In this document: positions 27,728-38,542 of the stretch, one piece after another
How positions within the stretch are numbered: position 1 is the stretch's first letter
Layout of the letters: each line of letters opens with the position of its first letter
Assembly: GCF_021735935.1 (NCBI RefSeq)
Contig: NZ_WMDZ01000001.1
Span: 1,612,001 to 1,676,000 of the forward strand
Length of the DNA stretch: 64,000 bases
Source of the DNA: Sulfitobacter sp. M39
GTDB taxonomy: Bacteria; Pseudomonadota; Alphaproteobacteria; Rhodobacterales; Rhodobacteraceae
Reading direction: 5' to 3'
Program-made: the position numbers and the translations under genes
Notes under the pieces: model-generated
Databases searched by the model: none
Seen by the model: only the letters and a program-made list of their open reading frames with translations
What the model was told of the DNA's origin: nothing

Positions 27728-29107
27728 ATGACCATTCTCCACAGCATCTCCTTGAAACCCACGTCGACGCGCCGTGCCTCACTTGGGATGGGGGCGGTGG
27801 TGGCATCGCTGCTGCTGTCGGCCTGCGCCGAACCAGAGGTGATTCTGCCCGGCGTGCGCGAGGATGTGCGATCGGTCCTGCAAGGCAGCGACGGCTTTGC
27901 AGCCCCCGCCGATGCGCCGGTGCCAGCCAATACAACACGCGCGATTTCGCTGCCCGCGGCGACCACCAACGCCAGCTGGTCGCAAAGCCCCGGCACGCCA
28001 AGCACACGCGTCAGCCACCCCGCGCTTGGTGCAGCACCGCAGCTTGCGTGGTCGGCCTCTATCGGGAAGGGCGACAGCCGCAAGCAACGCATCACCGCGA
28101 CGCCTGTCGTGTCGGGCGGACGTGTGTTCACCATCGATTCCGGTGCGACGGTCACCGCGACCTCTGCCACATCGGGGGCCACACTATGGACCCGTGACCT
28201 GACGCCGCAAAGCGACGGGCAGGGCGATGCGACAGGCGGCGGCTTGGCCGTCGATGGCAACACAGTCTATGTCTCGCTCGGCTTCGGGTCGGTCACGGCG
28301 CTGGATGTCGACGGTGGCGGCACGCGCTGGACGCAGGATATCGACGGCACCGGATCGGGGGCACCGACAGTCTTTGGCGATATGGTCTATTTCACCTCCA
28401 GCGACGATACCGGCTGGGCGCTGAACAAATCCAACGGCCGCGTGCAATGGCAGACCGGATCGACCAGCAGCATCAACAATGTGCTTGGCGCACCGGCCCC
28501 CGCCGTGGGGTCGCAGATCGCCGTGCTGGCCTTTGGCTCGGGCGAGGTGCAAGGGCTCTTCCGTCAGGGTGGGCTAGATCGTTGGAACACGTCTGTCGTG
28601 GGCAAACGCCCGGGGCGCGCGCTGGCCAATATCTCTGACGTGACAAGCGCGCCGGTAATCTCTGGCGATACCGTTTACGTGGGCAACCAGTCGGGCCGTC
28701 TGGCGGCGTTGAGCGTTGGCGGCGGCGAACGCCAGTGGACCGCACGCGAAGGCGCGATCGGTCCCGTTTGGCCCGCAGGCGACAGCGTTTTTGTCGTGAC
28801 CGACCTGAACGAACTGGTGCGTCTGGATGCCAGCACCGGCACCCGCATCTGGGGCACACCGCTGCCGAATTTCGTCAAGGACAAGCCCAAGCGCCAGTCC
28901 GAGGTCTTTGGCAACTACGGCCCCATCCTTGCCGGTGGCCGCGTGATCGTGGCCTCTAGCGATGGCACGCTGCGCAGCTTTGACCCCACCAATGGGGCGC
29001 TGGTTGCACAGGTGACGATCCCCGGCGGGGCGACCACTGCGCCGGTCGTGGCAGGGGGCGTTCTGTACGTCGTATCCGCGAAAGGGCAATTGCACGCTTT
29101 CCGTTAG
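27728..29107 (+). CDS. bamB: Outer membrane assembly lipoprotein BamB-like (PQQ beta-propeller)
   Basis: A 459-residue lipoprotein. The signal peptide ends in the lipobox LLSAC (Cys about residue 35) and is followed by a linker and a beta-propeller of PQQ-like repeats, each with a G.vy.... Gxl.ALD pattern (for example VYVSLGFGSVTALDVDGG, VYFTSSDDTGWALNKSNG, VYVGNQSGRLAALSVGGG). BamB supports beta-barrel protein insertion with BamA. It lies between the YfgM-like gene and der, the classic neighbourhood. It is longer than E. coli BamB because of an extended N-terminal linker. Confidence 0.88.
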   Translation: MTILHSISLKPTSTRRASLGMGAVVASLLLSACAEPEVILPGVREDVRSVLQGSDGFAAPADAPVPANTTRAISLPAATTNASWSQSPGTPSTRVSHPALGAAPQLAWSASIGKGDSRKQRITATPVVSGGRVFTIDSGATVTATSATSGATLWTRDLTPQSDGQGDATGGGLAVDGNTVYVSLGFGSVTALDVDGGGTRWTQDIDGTGSGAPTVFGDMVYFTSSDDTGWALNKSNGRVQWQTGSTSSINNVLGAPAPAVGSQIAVLAFGSGEVQGLFRQGGLDRWNTSVVGKRPGRALANISDVTSAPVISGDTVYVGNQSGRLAALSVGGGERQWTAREGAIGPVWPAGDSVFVVTDLNELVRLDASTGTRIWGTPLPNFVKDKPKRQSEVFGNYGPILAGGRVIVASSDGTLRSFDPTNGALVAQVTIPGGATTAPVVAGGVLYVVSAKGQLHAFR

Positions 29108-29157
29108 GCCGCAAATAGGCTAAGCGGCGGGCTTGACCTAGTCTTCGGAGCCGTTCC

Positions 29158-30633
29158 ATGTCTTTCACCCTCGCCATTGTGGGCCGTCCCAACGTCGGGA
29201 AATCCACGCTGTTCAACCGTCTGGTCGGTAAAAAGCTGGCGTTGGTCGATGATCAGCCCGGTGTGACGCGCGATCTGCGCGAAGGCGCGGCGCGGCTTGC
29301 CGACCTGCGATTCACTGTGGTGGATACCGCCGGACTTGAAGAAGTCACCGACGACAGCCTGCAGGGCCGGATGCGCCGCCTGACCGAACGTGCCGTGGAT
29401 ATGGCGGACATCTGCCTGTTCATGATCGACGCCCGCGTGGGTGTCACGCCGTCTGATCTGGTCTTTGCCGATATCCTGCGCAAGAAATCCGCCCATGTTA
29501 TTCTGGCCGCCAACAAGGCCGAGGGCAAAGCCGCCGACGCCGGTGTGATCGAGGCCTACAGCCTTGGCCTTGGCGAACCGATCCGCCTGTCTGCCGAACA
29601 CGGCGAGGGGCTGAACGATCTCTACACCCATCTGATGCCAATCGCCGACGGCTTTGCCGAGCGGGCGCAAACCGATGCGCCGGAAACAGATGTGGACCTG
29701 ACCGAGGAAGAAGCCGAACTGGGCGACGAAGAGGCACCCATGCCCGTCCCCACCAAGACCAAGCCCTTGCAGGTGGCCGTCGTAGGGCGTCCGAACGCGG
29801 GGAAATCCACCCTGATCAACCAGATTATGGGCGAGGATCGTCTTCTCACCGGACCGGAGGCGGGGATCACCCGTGATGCGATTTCGCTGCAAACCGACTG
29901 GTTCGACGTGCCAATGCGGATCTTTGACACCGCCGGGATGCGCAAACGCGCCAAGGTGCAGGAAAAGCTCGAAAAGCTGAGCGTCAGCGACGGTTTGCGT
30001 GCGGTGAAGTTCGCCGAGGTTGTGGTGGTTCTGCTGGATGCGGATATCCCCTTTGAACAGCAAGACCTGCGCATCGCCGATCTGGCCGAACGCGAAGGCC
30101 GTGCCGTTGTGGTTGCCGTAAATAAATGGGACCTTGAGACGGACAAACAGGGCAAGTTGAAAGACCTGCGCGAAAGTTTTGAACGGCTTCTGCCGCAGCT
30201 CAAGGGCGCGCCTTTGGTGACCGTTTCGGCTAAGACCGGGCGCGGAATGGACCGCTTGCATAACGCGATCATGCGCGCCTATGAGGTCTGGAACCGCCGT
30301 GTCACCACCGCACAGCTCAACCGCTGGCTGTCTGGCATGATGGAGGCACACCCGCCCCCCGCGCCGCAGGGCAAGCGTATCAAGCTGCGCTATATGACCC
30401 AAGCCAAGACCCGCCCGCCGGGGTTCGTGGTCATGTGTAGCCACCCCGATAAGGTGCCGGAAAGCTATAACCGCTATCTTGTCAACGGGTTACGGCTCGA
30501 CTTTGATATGCCGGGCACGCCGATCCGCCTGTGGATGCGCGGCCAGTCGGACGCCAACCCCTATAAGGGGCGCAAAAAAGCGAAACCGTCGAAGCTGCGC
30601 AAACATACCGACGGGCACCGCAAGGACCGCTAA
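29158..30633 (+). CDS. der: Ribosome biogenesis GTPase Der (EngA)
   Basis: A 491-residue essential GTPase that helps assemble the 50S subunit. It has two tandem G domains: [14 protein letters not shown] at residue 9 and [14 protein letters not shown] near residue 210, each with DTAG ([18 protein letters not shown]) and N/TKxD-type motifs (NKAE, NKWD), followed by a C-terminal KH-like domain. The basic tail ([21 protein letters not shown] in parts) is common in the family. A terminator at 30662-30682 follows. Confidence 0.97.
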   Translation: MSFTLAIVGRPNVGKSTLFNRLVGKKLALVDDQPGVTRDLREGAARLADLRFTVVDTAGLEEVTDDSLQGRMRRLTERAVDMADICLFMIDARVGVTPSDLVFADILRKKSAHVILAANKAEGKAADAGVIEAYSLGLGEPIRLSAEHGEGLNDLYTHLMPIADGFAERAQTDAPETDVDLTEEEAELGDEEAPMPVPTKTKPLQVAVVGRPNAGKSTLINQIMGEDRLLTGPEAGITRDAISLQTDWFDVPMRIFDTAGMRKRAKVQEKLEKLSVSDGLRAVKFAEVVVVLLDADIPFEQQDLRIADLAEREGRAVVVAVNKWDLETDKQGKLKDLRESFERLLPQLKGAPLVTVSAKTGRGMDRLHNAIMRAYEVWNRRVTTAQLNRWLSGMMEAHPPPAPQGKRIKLRYMTQAKTRPPGFVVMCSHPDKVPESYNRYLVNGLRLDFDMPGTPIRLWMRGQSDANPYKGRKKAKPSKLRKHTDGHRKDR

Positions 30634-30661
30634 GGACTGTAGAATTTGCGAAAAATTGGGG

Positions 30662-30682
30662 CCGGAGTTTTCGAAACTCCGG
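30662..30682. terminator. Bidirectional terminator between der and the TspO-like gene
   Basis: CCGGAGTTT, a TCG loop, and AAACTCCGG form a perfect 9-bp stem between convergent genes. Confidence 0.7.
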
Positions 30683-30692
30683 TCCTTTGCGT

Positions 30693-31400
30693 TTAGCCGC
30701 GCCGCCATGACCGGTAGGTGGGCAGGATTAACGCGATGGCGCCCCCCGCGGCCAGCGCCGCAATGGTCGGGGCCGTCGCGACATTCGCCACCACCACAGC
30801 GACCAGCGCCCAGATCACCCCGATCCCATAGGTCGGCGCACGCATCAGCGACGATTGCACCCCCGCTGCAATCACGATCGCCAGCCCGACAAAGACCAGC
30901 CCCGCGGTTGGCCCGCTCATCCAGCCATAGCCGGCCGCCAGCAGCCCCAAAGACACGCAGGAGGCCGCGCTTAGCCAGCCCGCATAAAGCCCCACGGGCA
31001 GGGCGGCAAAGCCGCGATCCTCACGCGGGGCGCGGAACAACGCGTAAAGCGCCGACACCAGCATCACCCAGATCAGCACCGACGCCCAGATCGGGCTGGC
31101 CACGGCCACGGCAAGCCAGAAACAGCCCACAAACAGCGACAGCGCAAGCGGCAGGCGCATGTCGTGCCAAAGGTAATCCTCGCGGCGTTTCCACAGGCCC
31201 CAGCCCATGCCAACGATCAGCCAGACATAGATCAGCCCCCAGATCGAAAACGCATAGCCCGCGGGCTGCACCGGCGGGTTGTCTTGGGGAATGGGGAATT
31301 GGTCCGGCGAAAAGCCGTTAAAGCCGGAGACAAAAAAAGGCGACACGGCAAAGCCGATCGCCAGCAGAAAGGTCAAAAGGGCAGTAAGAGAACGGGACAT
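30693..31400 (-). CDS. TspO/MBR-like tryptophan-rich membrane protein
   Basis: A 235-residue integral membrane protein with about seven hydrophobic segments. The first third has the PPVQPAGYAFSIWGLIYVWL pattern, which matches the P-x-W-x-F-x-x-W style core of TspO/MBR relatives. Members bind porphyrins or act as sensors in Rhodobacter, but this longer version is a distant relative and its role is not known. It is the last gene of a leftward pair, followed by the shared terminator with der. Confidence 0.75.
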   Translation of the reverse strand: MSRSLTALLTFLLAIGFAVSPFFVSGFNGFSPDQFPIPQDNPPVQPAGYAFSIWGLIYVWLIVGMGWGLWKRREDYLWHDMRLPLALSLFVGCFWLAVAVASPIWASVLIWVMLVSALYALFRAPREDRGFAALPVGLYAGWLSAASCVSLGLLAAGYGWMSGPTAGLVFVGLAIVIAAGVQSSLMRAPTYGIGVIWALVAVVVANVATAPTIAALAAGGAIALILPTYRSWRRG

Positions 31401-31459
31401 CGGGCTACCTTGCGAAAAGTGGTTTTCGCCTCAGATAGCCCGATGATCCCCGCGTTCAA

Positions 31460-32752
31460 TCAGCTGAGCGTGCCGTCGACGCCCAAAGTGGTCTTGCCGC
31501 CCAGATAGGGGGCCAGCACCTCGGGCAGTTTGACCGACCCATCGGCCTGCTGGCCGTTTTCCAGCACCGCGATCAGGCAGCGCCCAACGGCCAGACCGGA
31601 CCCGTTCAACGTGTGCACGAACTGCGGTTTGCCGCCATCTGCGGGTTTGAACCGTGCGTTCATCCGGCGCGCCTGAAAATCGCCCGTGGTCGAGACAGAG
31701 CTGATCTCGCGGTAGGCGTTCTGACCGGGGAGCCATGCCTCGATGTCAAAGGTCCGGCGCGCGCCAAAGCCCATGTCACCGGAGCACAGGATCACGGTGC
31801 GGTACGGCACGCCCAAACGTTCCAGCATATCCTCGGCGCAGCGCAGCATACGCTTTTGTTCGTCGTCCGACTGATCGGGGTGGGTGACCGATACCATCTC
31901 GACCTTCTCGAACTGGTGCTGGCGCAGCATGCCCGACGTGTCGCGGCCCGCGCTGCCTGCCTCGGAACGGAAGCACAGGGTGTGGGCGGTCATCCGGCGG
32001 GGCAGGGCGGCTTCTTCCAGTACGTCACCGGCGACCGAATAGGTCAGCGTCACTTCGGAGGTGGGGATCAGCCACCAGCCGTTGGTGGTCTGATAGCTGT
32101 CGTCGCCGAACTTGGGCAGCTTGTCAGTGCCATACATCGCCTCGTCGCGCACCAGCACGGGGGTCATATGTTCGGTCAGCCCGTTTTCATCGACATGGGT
32201 ATCGATCATAAACTGGGCTAAGGCCCGGTGGACCCGCGCGACCGCACCTTTGAGCATGACGAACCGCGCGCCGGAGGTTTTGGCGGCGGTTTCGAAATCC
32301 ATTGACGCCGCGACACTGGAGATCTCGAAATGCTCTTTCGCCTTAAAATCAAACGTTGGTACATCACCCCAGCGGTTCACTTCGACATTGTCAGCCTCGT
32401 CCGCGCCATCTGGGGCATCATCGGCGGGCAGGTTGGGGATGCGCGCCAGCATGTCGGTCAACTGCGCGTCCAGATCCTTGGCCTCTGCCTGCATGGCGGT
32501 GACTTCGGCCTTCTTGTCGCTGACCAAGGTACGCAGCCGTTCGAATTCGGCCTCGTCGCCCTTTGCCTTGGCCGCGCCCACCAGTTTGGAGGCTTTGTTT
32601 TGCTCGGCCTGCGCGGTTTCCGCTGCTGAAATCTTGGCCCGCCGTGCCTCGTCCAGTGCCAGTACCTGCGCGCTCACAGGGGTGTCGCCGCGCCGTGCGA
32701 GGGCGGCGTCGAAAGCATCGGGGTTTTCACGGATGGCTTTGATGTCGTGCAT
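31460..32752 (-). CDS. serS: Seryl-tRNA synthetase
   Basis: Class II aminoacyl-tRNA synthetase, 430 residues. The N-terminal long coiled-coil arm (about residues 30-100, Ala/Glu/Lys-rich) is followed by the catalytic core with motif 2 ([20 protein letters not shown]) and motif 3 ([19 protein letters not shown]). The start [12 protein letters not shown] at 32752 matches known proteins; the upstream in-frame extension is not homologous. No T-box is expected or seen in this group. Confidence 0.97.
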   Translation of the reverse strand: MHDIKAIRENPDAFDAALARRGDTPVSAQVLALDEARRAKISAAETAQAEQNKASKLVGAAKAKGDEAEFERLRTLVSDKKAEVTAMQAEAKDLDAQLTDMLARIPNLPADDAPDGADEADNVEVNRWGDVPTFDFKAKEHFEISSVAASMDFETAAKTSGARFVMLKGAVARVHRALAQFMIDTHVDENGLTEHMTPVLVRDEAMYGTDKLPKFGDDSYQTTNGWWLIPTSEVTLTYSVAGDVLEEAALPRRMTAHTLCFRSEAGSAGRDTSGMLRQHQFEKVEMVSVTHPDQSDDEQKRMLRCAEDMLERLGVPYRTVILCSGDMGFGARRTFDIEAWLPGQNAYREISSVSTTGDFQARRMNARFKPADGGKPQFVHTLNGSGLAVGRCLIAVLENGQQADGSVKLPEVLAPYLGGKTTLGVDGTLS

Positions 32753-33017
32753 GGGCTGTTCCTTTGTCGTCCGAGTCGCATGATCTGCGTTGCGCGCGTT
32801 ATGCCCGATTGTGGATCGCGGTGCCAGATGTGGTTGCGCCGGGGGGGGGATTGGGGCCTTGGATGCTTGCGCAAACAGCTTATTGCAGGCTGCGACACCG
32901 GGCAGCGCCATTTCCCCCCGGAACCCACCTTGCAAAGCCCCGCGTCTGACCATAGGTTCCGCCAAACCTAGACGGCAGGCCGTTTGCGGCATGCGCCCAA
33001 CACAAAGGACGACCTCC

Positions 33018-33296
33018 ATGGAAGCCATTCAGCAATTTGTACCCCTGATCCTGATCTTTGCGATCATGTATTTTCTGCTTATCCGCCCTCAGCAAAAGAA
33101 GGTGAAAGAGCATAAGGCAATGGTGGACGGTCTGCGTCGTGGCGATCAGGTGGTCACCGCTGGCGGTCTGATCGGCAAGGTCGTCAAAGTCAAAGAGGAC
33201 GGCGAGCTGGAAGTCGAACTGGCCGACAACGTCAAAGTACGCGTTGTCCAATCGACCATCGCCACCGTCGTCTCCAAGACAGAACCAGCCAAGTAA
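33018..33296 (+). CDS. yajC: Preprotein translocase subunit YajC
   Basis: A 92-residue single-pass membrane protein. The membrane helix [21 protein letters not shown] is diagnostic, followed by [17 protein letters not shown]. It associates with SecDF at the Sec translocon. It lies directly upstream of secD and secF in the conserved order. The preceding 265-bp gap to serS is the likely promoter region for the yajC-secDF operon. Confidence 0.96.
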   Translation: MEAIQQFVPLILIFAIMYFLLIRPQQKKVKEHKAMVDGLRRGDQVVTAGGLIGKVVKVKEDGELEVELADNVKVRVVQSTIATVVSKTEPAK

Positions 33297-33332
33297 GCGC
33301 CCCTTCGGGCGAGTCCAGAAAAGGGCAGTACC

Positions 33333-34982
33333 ATGCTTCAGATTGATCTGTGGAAACGGGTGTTGATCATCCTCACCTGTGCCGCTGGCCTGTGGCTGGC
33401 GCTGCCCAATGCGTTCTACGGCCCCGTCGAACAGCACAATGACGCGGTCAAGGCGATCAGCGTCGCCGGATCCACCCCCGAGCTTGAGGCGCAAAAGGCG
33501 CTTTGGCCCGAGTGGATGCCGGAACGTCTGGTCAACCTTGGCCTCGATCTGCGCGGCGGGGCCCATTTGCTGGCCGAAGTGAATGTCGAAGACGTGTACG
33601 CCAACCGGATGGAAGCCGCCTGGCCCGAGGTGCGCGATGCGCTGCGCTCGATCACGCCGGTCCGCCGCGTTGACGCTCCCACCGGCGAGCTGCGCGTGCG
33701 CATCAACGATGCCTCTGTCATGGCGCAAGCGCTGGAGGCGACCCGTGCGTTGGCCCGCCCCGTGCAGTCGCTGACGGGCACAGGGCAAAACGACATCGTG
33801 GTAAACGGTGCCAATGACATCATCACCGTCACGCTGACCGATGCCGAGAAACAGGCCACGGACGAGCGCACGATGCAGCAGTCGCTGGAAATCATCCGCC
33901 GCCGCATCGACGAGGTCGGCACACGCGAACCCACGATCCAGCGTCAGGGTTCGGACCGTATCCTTATTCAGGTGCCCGGCATCGGGTCGGCCGCAGAGCT
34001 GAAAGCGATCATCGGTACCACCGCGCAGCTGACGTTTAACCCCGTGGTGAACCGTGGCGCGAACGAAAACGCGGCACCGGGTCTGGGCAATTCGCTTTTG
34101 CCCGACGCCGAAGCGCCCGGTGTCTTCTACATCATCGAAACCGCGCCTGTGGTGACCGGCGAACAGCTGGTCGATGCGCAGCCCAGCTTTGACCAGAACG
34201 GCCGCCCCGCTGTCAGCTTCCGCTTTGACACCACCGGCGCGCGCAAGTTCGGCACCTACACGGCAGAGAACATCGGCGCGCCTTTCGCCATTGTGCTGGA
34301 TGACGAGGTTATCAGCGCCCCCACCATCCAAAGCGCGATCCCCGGCGGGTCGGGCATCATCACCGGTAACTTCACGGTCGAGGAATCCACCAATCTGGCC
34401 GTCTTGCTGCGGGCAGGGGCCTTGCCCGCGGGGCTGACCTTTGTCGAGGAACGCACCATCGGGCCGGAACTGGGTCAAGACAGCATTGACGCGGGCAAGA
34501 TCGCGACCAGCGTCGCCTTTGGCGCGGTGCTGTTCTTTATGTGGGCCAGCTACGGGCTGTTCGGGCTGTTTGCCAATATCGCGCTGATCATCAACGTCGG
34601 CATGATCTTTGGTTTGCTAAGCCTGATTGGTGCCACGCTGACCCTGCCCGGTATCGCGGGGATCGTTCTGACAGTGGGTATGGCGGTTGACGCCAACGTG
34701 CTGATCTTTGAACGCATCCGCGAAGAGCTCAAGACTGCCAAGGGACCGGCCCGCGCCATCAGCCTTGGCTATGAACGCGCGCTTAGCGCCATTCTGGACG
34801 CCAACATCACCACCTTCATCATTGCAACGATCCTCTTTGTGCTTGGCTCCGGCCCTGTGCGCGGGTTCGCGGTGACGCTGGGGCTTGGCATCGTCACGTC
34901 GGTCTTTACGGCGTATTTCGTCACACGTCTGATCGTGGTGTTCTGGTTTGAACGCCGCCGTCCCAAGACAATCACGGTATAG
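33333..34982 (+). CDS. secD: Protein translocase subunit SecD
   Basis: A 549-residue RND-superfamily membrane protein that uses the proton gradient to help secreted proteins finish crossing the membrane. N-terminal helix, the LGLDLRGGAHLLAEV motif near residue 70, large periplasmic P1 domain, then six C-terminal helices with GMAVDANVLIFERIREEL. Order and length are normal. The SecF gene starts 11 bp past its stop. Confidence 0.97.
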   Translation: MLQIDLWKRVLIILTCAAGLWLALPNAFYGPVEQHNDAVKAISVAGSTPELEAQKALWPEWMPERLVNLGLDLRGGAHLLAEVNVEDVYANRMEAAWPEVRDALRSITPVRRVDAPTGELRVRINDASVMAQALEATRALARPVQSLTGTGQNDIVVNGANDIITVTLTDAEKQATDERTMQQSLEIIRRRIDEVGTREPTIQRQGSDRILIQVPGIGSAAELKAIIGTTAQLTFNPVVNRGANENAAPGLGNSLLPDAEAPGVFYIIETAPVVTGEQLVDAQPSFDQNGRPAVSFRFDTTGARKFGTYTAENIGAPFAIVLDDEVISAPTIQSAIPGGSGIITGNFTVEESTNLAVLLRAGALPAGLTFVEERTIGPELGQDSIDAGKIATSVAFGAVLFFMWASYGLFGLFANIALIINVGMIFGLLSLIGATLTLPGIAGIVLTVGMAVDANVLIFERIREELKTAKGPARAISLGYERALSAILDANITTFIIATILFVLGSGPVRGFAVTLGLGIVTSVFTAYFVTRLIVVFWFERRRPKTITV

Positions 34983-34993
34983 GAACGCGCACC

Positions 34994-35962
34994 ATGCGGC
35001 TGAGACTGATCCCCGACGATACGAATATCGACTTCTTCAAACACGCCAAACTGACCTTTGGGGCGTCCTGTGTGGCGGTGCTGCTGGCCTTGGCCGTGTG
35101 GTTCACCATGGGCCTGAACTACGGCATCGACTTCCGCGGCGGGACGACCCTGCGCACGCAAAGTGACGCAGCCGTGGACGTGGCGGCCTACCGCACGGCG
35201 CTGGAACCGCTAGAGCTTGGCGATGTGTCCATCTCAGAGGTGTTTGACCCTGCCAGCGACAGCACCAAACATGTCGCGATGGTCCGCATCCAGGCCCAGG
35301 AGGGCGAAGAGGCCGCATCCCCCGAGATGATCCAGAATGTCGAGGAAGCGTTGAAAACCGTGGCCCCGAACATCGTATTCACCTCGGTCGAATCTGTTGG
35401 CCCCAAAGTGTCGGGCGAGCTGATCCAGACCGCGTTTCTGGCGGTTGCCGCCTCCCTCGGGGCGATCCTGATCTACATCTGGCTCAGGTTCGAATGGCAG
35501 TTCTCTGTCGGGGCGGTCGCGGCGCTGTTCCACGATGTGGTGCTGACCATCGGCGTTTTCTCGGCGTTGCAGATCCGGTTCGATCTGGCGGTGATCGCGG
35601 CGATCCTGACCATCATCGGCTATTCGATCAACGACACCGTGGTGATCTTTGACCGCCTGCGTGAAAACCTGCGCAAATACAAGAAACGCGACCTGCGCGA
35701 GATCATGAACCTCAGCGTGAACGAGACCCTGAGCCGGACCTTGATGACATCGGGAACCACCTTGCTCGCGCTCATCGCGCTGCTGGTTCTGGGCGGCGAT
35801 GTGATCCGCGGCTTTGTCTTCGCGATCACATGGGGTGTTGTTGTGGGCACCTATTCTTCGGTCTATGTGGCCAAGAACGTCGTGCTGTTTCTGGGCGTCA
35901 AACGCGACTGGTCCAAGAAAGACAACAATAACACCGGCCAATACGCCAACATCGACGCGTAA
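34994..35962 (+). CDS. secF: Protein translocase subunit SecF
   Basis: A 322-residue partner of SecD. It shows the YGIDFRGGTTLR motif near residue 40, a small periplasmic domain and five further helices with GYSINDTVVIFDRLRENL. It closes the yajC-secD-secF group and is followed by a terminator at 35971-36001. Confidence 0.97.
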   Translation: MRLRLIPDDTNIDFFKHAKLTFGASCVAVLLALAVWFTMGLNYGIDFRGGTTLRTQSDAAVDVAAYRTALEPLELGDVSISEVFDPASDSTKHVAMVRIQAQEGEEAASPEMIQNVEEALKTVAPNIVFTSVESVGPKVSGELIQTAFLAVAASLGAILIYIWLRFEWQFSVGAVAALFHDVVLTIGVFSALQIRFDLAVIAAILTIIGYSINDTVVIFDRLRENLRKYKKRDLREIMNLSVNETLSRTLMTSGTTLLALIALLVLGGDVIRGFVFAITWGVVVGTYSSVYVAKNVVLFLGVKRDWSKKDNNNTGQYANIDA

Positions 35963-35970
35963 TATATTTC

Positions 35971-36001
35971 GCTGCCAGCAGGGCACCCCCTTGCTGGCAG
36001 C
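35971..36001 (+). terminator. Hairpin after secF
   Basis: GCTGCCAGCA and TGCTGGCAGC form a perfect 10-bp stem right after the secF stop. There is no T run. Confidence 0.6.
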
Positions 36002-36129
36002 ACCGTTCCGCGCCCGCCTCCGGCGCGACGCTTTGCCCATAGGGCCCGCCCCATTTCACCGCTAGTTGCCCTGTATTGTCCGCGCGTGATCCGCTATGAT
36101 CGCGCAGCCCCCGCGAGAAGGAGAACATC

Positions 36130-36483
36130 ATGCGTTTGAACGAGGTCGTGTATTCGGATGCCAAACCCGTCGAAGGCTATGGCGCCGGTTTCTTCCGGAT
36201 CGGTGGCGAGTTGTTCGAAGGGCCGGTGATCGCAGGCACCTCTGGGGTTTCTCCGTGGCAGGGCTTCGACGACCACGCCCCGCTTCTGGCGCTGGCGGGC
36301 AAGATCGACATCCTGTTCATCGGCACGGGGGCCGAGATTGCGCATATCCCGGCCGACCTGCGCAGCACGCTTGAAGACGCGGGCATCGGGGTGGATGTCA
36401 TGTCGTCCCCCGCCGCGGCGCGGACCTATAACGTCCTGCTCAGCGAAGGCCGTCGCATCGCCTTGGCGATGATCCCCGTCTGA
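36130..36483 (+). CDS. Mth938-like domain protein
   Basis: A 117-residue protein of the Mth938/NDUFAF3-like family. It has the [17 protein letters not shown] opening, a central [18 protein letters not shown] motif and the C-terminal [20 protein letters not shown] segment. The eukaryotic relative is a complex I assembly factor; bacterial function is not settled. Conserved position between secDF and ccmA is common in alphaproteobacteria. ccmA begins 1 bp past its stop. Confidence 0.9.
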   Translation: MRLNEVVYSDAKPVEGYGAGFFRIGGELFEGPVIAGTSGVSPWQGFDDHAPLLALAGKIDILFIGTGAEIAHIPADLRSTLEDAGIGVDVMSSPAAARTYNVLLSEGRRIALAMIPV

Positions 36484-36484
36484 T

Positions 36485-37102
36485 ATGACCCTGCGTGTCA
36501 CCGACCTTGCTGTCGCGCGCGGCGGTGTGCCCGTGCTGGACGGGGTGTCCTTTGCGATTGAACCGGGGACCGCCTTGATCCTGCGTGGGCCGAACGGGGC
36601 GGGCAAGACCACGCTACTGCGCTGCATCGCGGGGCTGCAACCGCCCTTGTCGGGGCAGATCGACGGGGCAGAGGAAACCATCGCCTACGCCGGGCACGCC
36701 GACGGGCTGAAAGCGATGCTGAGCGTGCGCGAAAACCTCACATTCTGGGCACAGGTCTTCGGGCAACGCGATATCACCGAGGCATTGGCCGCCTATGACC
36801 TTAAGCCGCTGCAAGACCGGCTGGCGGGCACCTTGTCGGCGGGGCAAAAGCGGCGCTTGGGGCTGGCGCGGTTGATGGTCACGGGGCGGCCCATCTGGGT
36901 GCTGGACGAGCCGACCGTGTCGCTGGACGCCGCCGCCGTCAGGCTTTTCGCCGCGGCGGTGACGGCGCATCTGGGGGCAGGCGGCACGGCGCTGATCGCG
37001 ACCCATATCGAGCTTGGCCTGAATGCGCATAGCTTTGACATCACCCCGTTTCGCGCCAAACCATCACTGCGCAGCGGTGCCAGTGACGAGGCTTTCCTGT
37101 GA
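36485..37102 (+). CDS. ccmA: Heme exporter ATP-binding protein CcmA
   Basis: A 205-residue ABC ATPase of the System I cytochrome c maturation machinery; with CcmB it releases holoCcmE from CcmC. Walker [13 protein letters not shown] near residue 38, a signature loop reading [14 protein letters not shown], and Walker [12 protein letters not shown]. It overlaps ccmB by 4 bp. It belongs to the ccmABCDG operon here. Confidence 0.95.
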   Translation: MTLRVTDLAVARGGVPVLDGVSFAIEPGTALILRGPNGAGKTTLLRCIAGLQPPLSGQIDGAEETIAYAGHADGLKAMLSVRENLTFWAQVFGQRDITEALAAYDLKPLQDRLAGTLSAGQKRRLGLARLMVTGRPIWVLDEPTVSLDAAAVRLFAAAVTAHLGAGGTALIATHIELGLNAHSFDITPFRAKPSLRSGASDEAFL

Positions 37103-37755
37103 TCGCCCTGCTGCGCCGTGACCTGATGCTTGCCTTTCGGGCGGGCGGGGGCTTTGGTCTCGGGCTGGCGTTCTTCCTGATTGTGACCGTGCTGGTGCCC
37201 TTCTCGGTCGGACCGCAACCCGATCTGTTGGGGACCATTGCGCCCGGTGTGCTTTGGCTGGGCGCGCTGCTGGCCTGCCTGCTCTCGCTCGACCGGCTGC
37301 TTGCGCTGGATTTTGAGGATGGCACGCTGGACCTGCTGGCCACGGCACCGCTGCCGCTTGAGGCTGCGTTGAGCGTCAAGGCGCTGTCCCACTGGGTGAC
37401 GACAGGGCTGCCGCTGGTGCTGGCGGCACCTGTGTTGGGGGTGATGCTGAACCTCGCGCCTTCGGGATATCTGTGGCTGGTGGCCTCGCTGGGTCTGGGC
37501 ACGCCCGCGCTGTCGGTGATCGGCACCTTTGGCGCGGCGCTGACCGTGGGCATCAAACGCGGCGGGCTGCTGATGTCGCTGCTGGTGCTGCCGCTGTACG
37601 TTCCGACGCTGATCTTCGGGGCAGAGGCCGCGCGCCGCGGCGCGATGGGGCTGGATGCCACGACCCCGCTGACCCTGCTGGCTGGCATCACTTTTGGCAC
37701 CATCGCGCTAATGCCCTTTGCTTCTGCCGCGGTGCTGCGGATGACCTTAAGGTGA
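37099..37755 (+). CDS. ccmB: Heme exporter membrane protein CcmB
   Basis: A 218-residue six-helix permease partner of CcmA. It has the N-terminal [20 protein letters not shown] segment and the [20 protein letters not shown] loop that mark the family. Coupled by overlap with ccmA; ccmC follows after 52 bp. Confidence 0.95.
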   Translation: MIALLRRDLMLAFRAGGGFGLGLAFFLIVTVLVPFSVGPQPDLLGTIAPGVLWLGALLACLLSLDRLLALDFEDGTLDLLATAPLPLEAALSVKALSHWVTTGLPLVLAAPVLGVMLNLAPSGYLWLVASLGLGTPALSVIGTFGAALTVGIKRGGLLMSLLVLPLYVPTLIFGAEAARRGAMGLDATTPLTLLAGITFGTIALMPFASAAVLRMTLR

Positions 37756-37807
37756 GTGCGCGCTTTTGACCATTGAGTGCCAAGAAACGGAGCGATAGAA
37801 CCCCGCC

Positions 37808-38542
37808 ATGTCTTTATGGGAATACGCCAATCCGGTGAAATTTTTAGGCCTCTCGGCGCGCGTGCAACCCTATGTCTGGGGGGGGGCGGCGCTGTGTCTG
37901 ATCGTCGGTCTGGGCTGGGGCTTTTTCGGCACGCCGGATGATTACCGTCAGGGATCGACGGTCAAGATTATCTACCTACATGTGCCCGCGGCGCTGATGG
38001 CGATCAACGCATGGTTCATGATGCTGGTGGCCTCGCTGGTCTGGCTGATCCGCCGGCATCACGTCAGCGCCCTTGCGGCCAAGGCGGCGGCCCCTGTGGG
38101 CGTCACCATGACAGTGATCGCGCTGATCACCGGTGCGATCTGGGGGCAGCCTATGTGGGGCACCTGGTGGGCATGGGATCCGCGGCTGACGTCCTTTCTG
38201 ATCCTGTTCCTTTTCTACCTTGGCTATATCGCCCTGTGGGAAGCGGTCGAGGACCCCGATACCGCAGCAGACCTGACCTCGGTCCTGTGTCTGGTGGGCT
38301 CGGTCTTTGCGGTACTGTCGCGCTATGCGGTCAAGTTCTGGAATCAGGGTCTGCATCAAGGTACCTCTGTCCCGCTGGCCACCGGTGGGCGTACCGTGTC
38401 GGATGTGTTTTTCTACCCGCTGCTGATCAGTATGGTCGGCTTTGGCCTGCTGTTTCTGGCGCTGGTCCTGTACCGCACAGGGACCGAAATCCGCCTGCGC
38501 CGCGCCCGCGCGCTGCTGGCGCGCAGCGAAAGGGGCACATGA
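37808..38542 (+). CDS. ccmC: Heme handling protein CcmC
   Basis: A 244-residue six-helix protein with the tryptophan-rich WWD signature (WGTWWAWDPRLTS) near residue 120 and flanking histidines (IYLHVPAA and the later helix) that bind heme for transfer to CcmE. The stop overlaps the ccmD start. Confidence 0.96.
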   Translation: MSLWEYANPVKFLGLSARVQPYVWGGAALCLIVGLGWGFFGTPDDYRQGSTVKIIYLHVPAALMAINAWFMMLVASLVWLIRRHHVSALAAKAAAPVGVTMTVIALITGAIWGQPMWGTWWAWDPRLTSFLILFLFYLGYIALWEAVEDPDTAADLTSVLCLVGSVFAVLSRYAVKFWNQGLHQGTSVPLATGGRTVSDVFFYPLLISMVGFGLLFLALVLYRTGTEIRLRRARALLARSERGT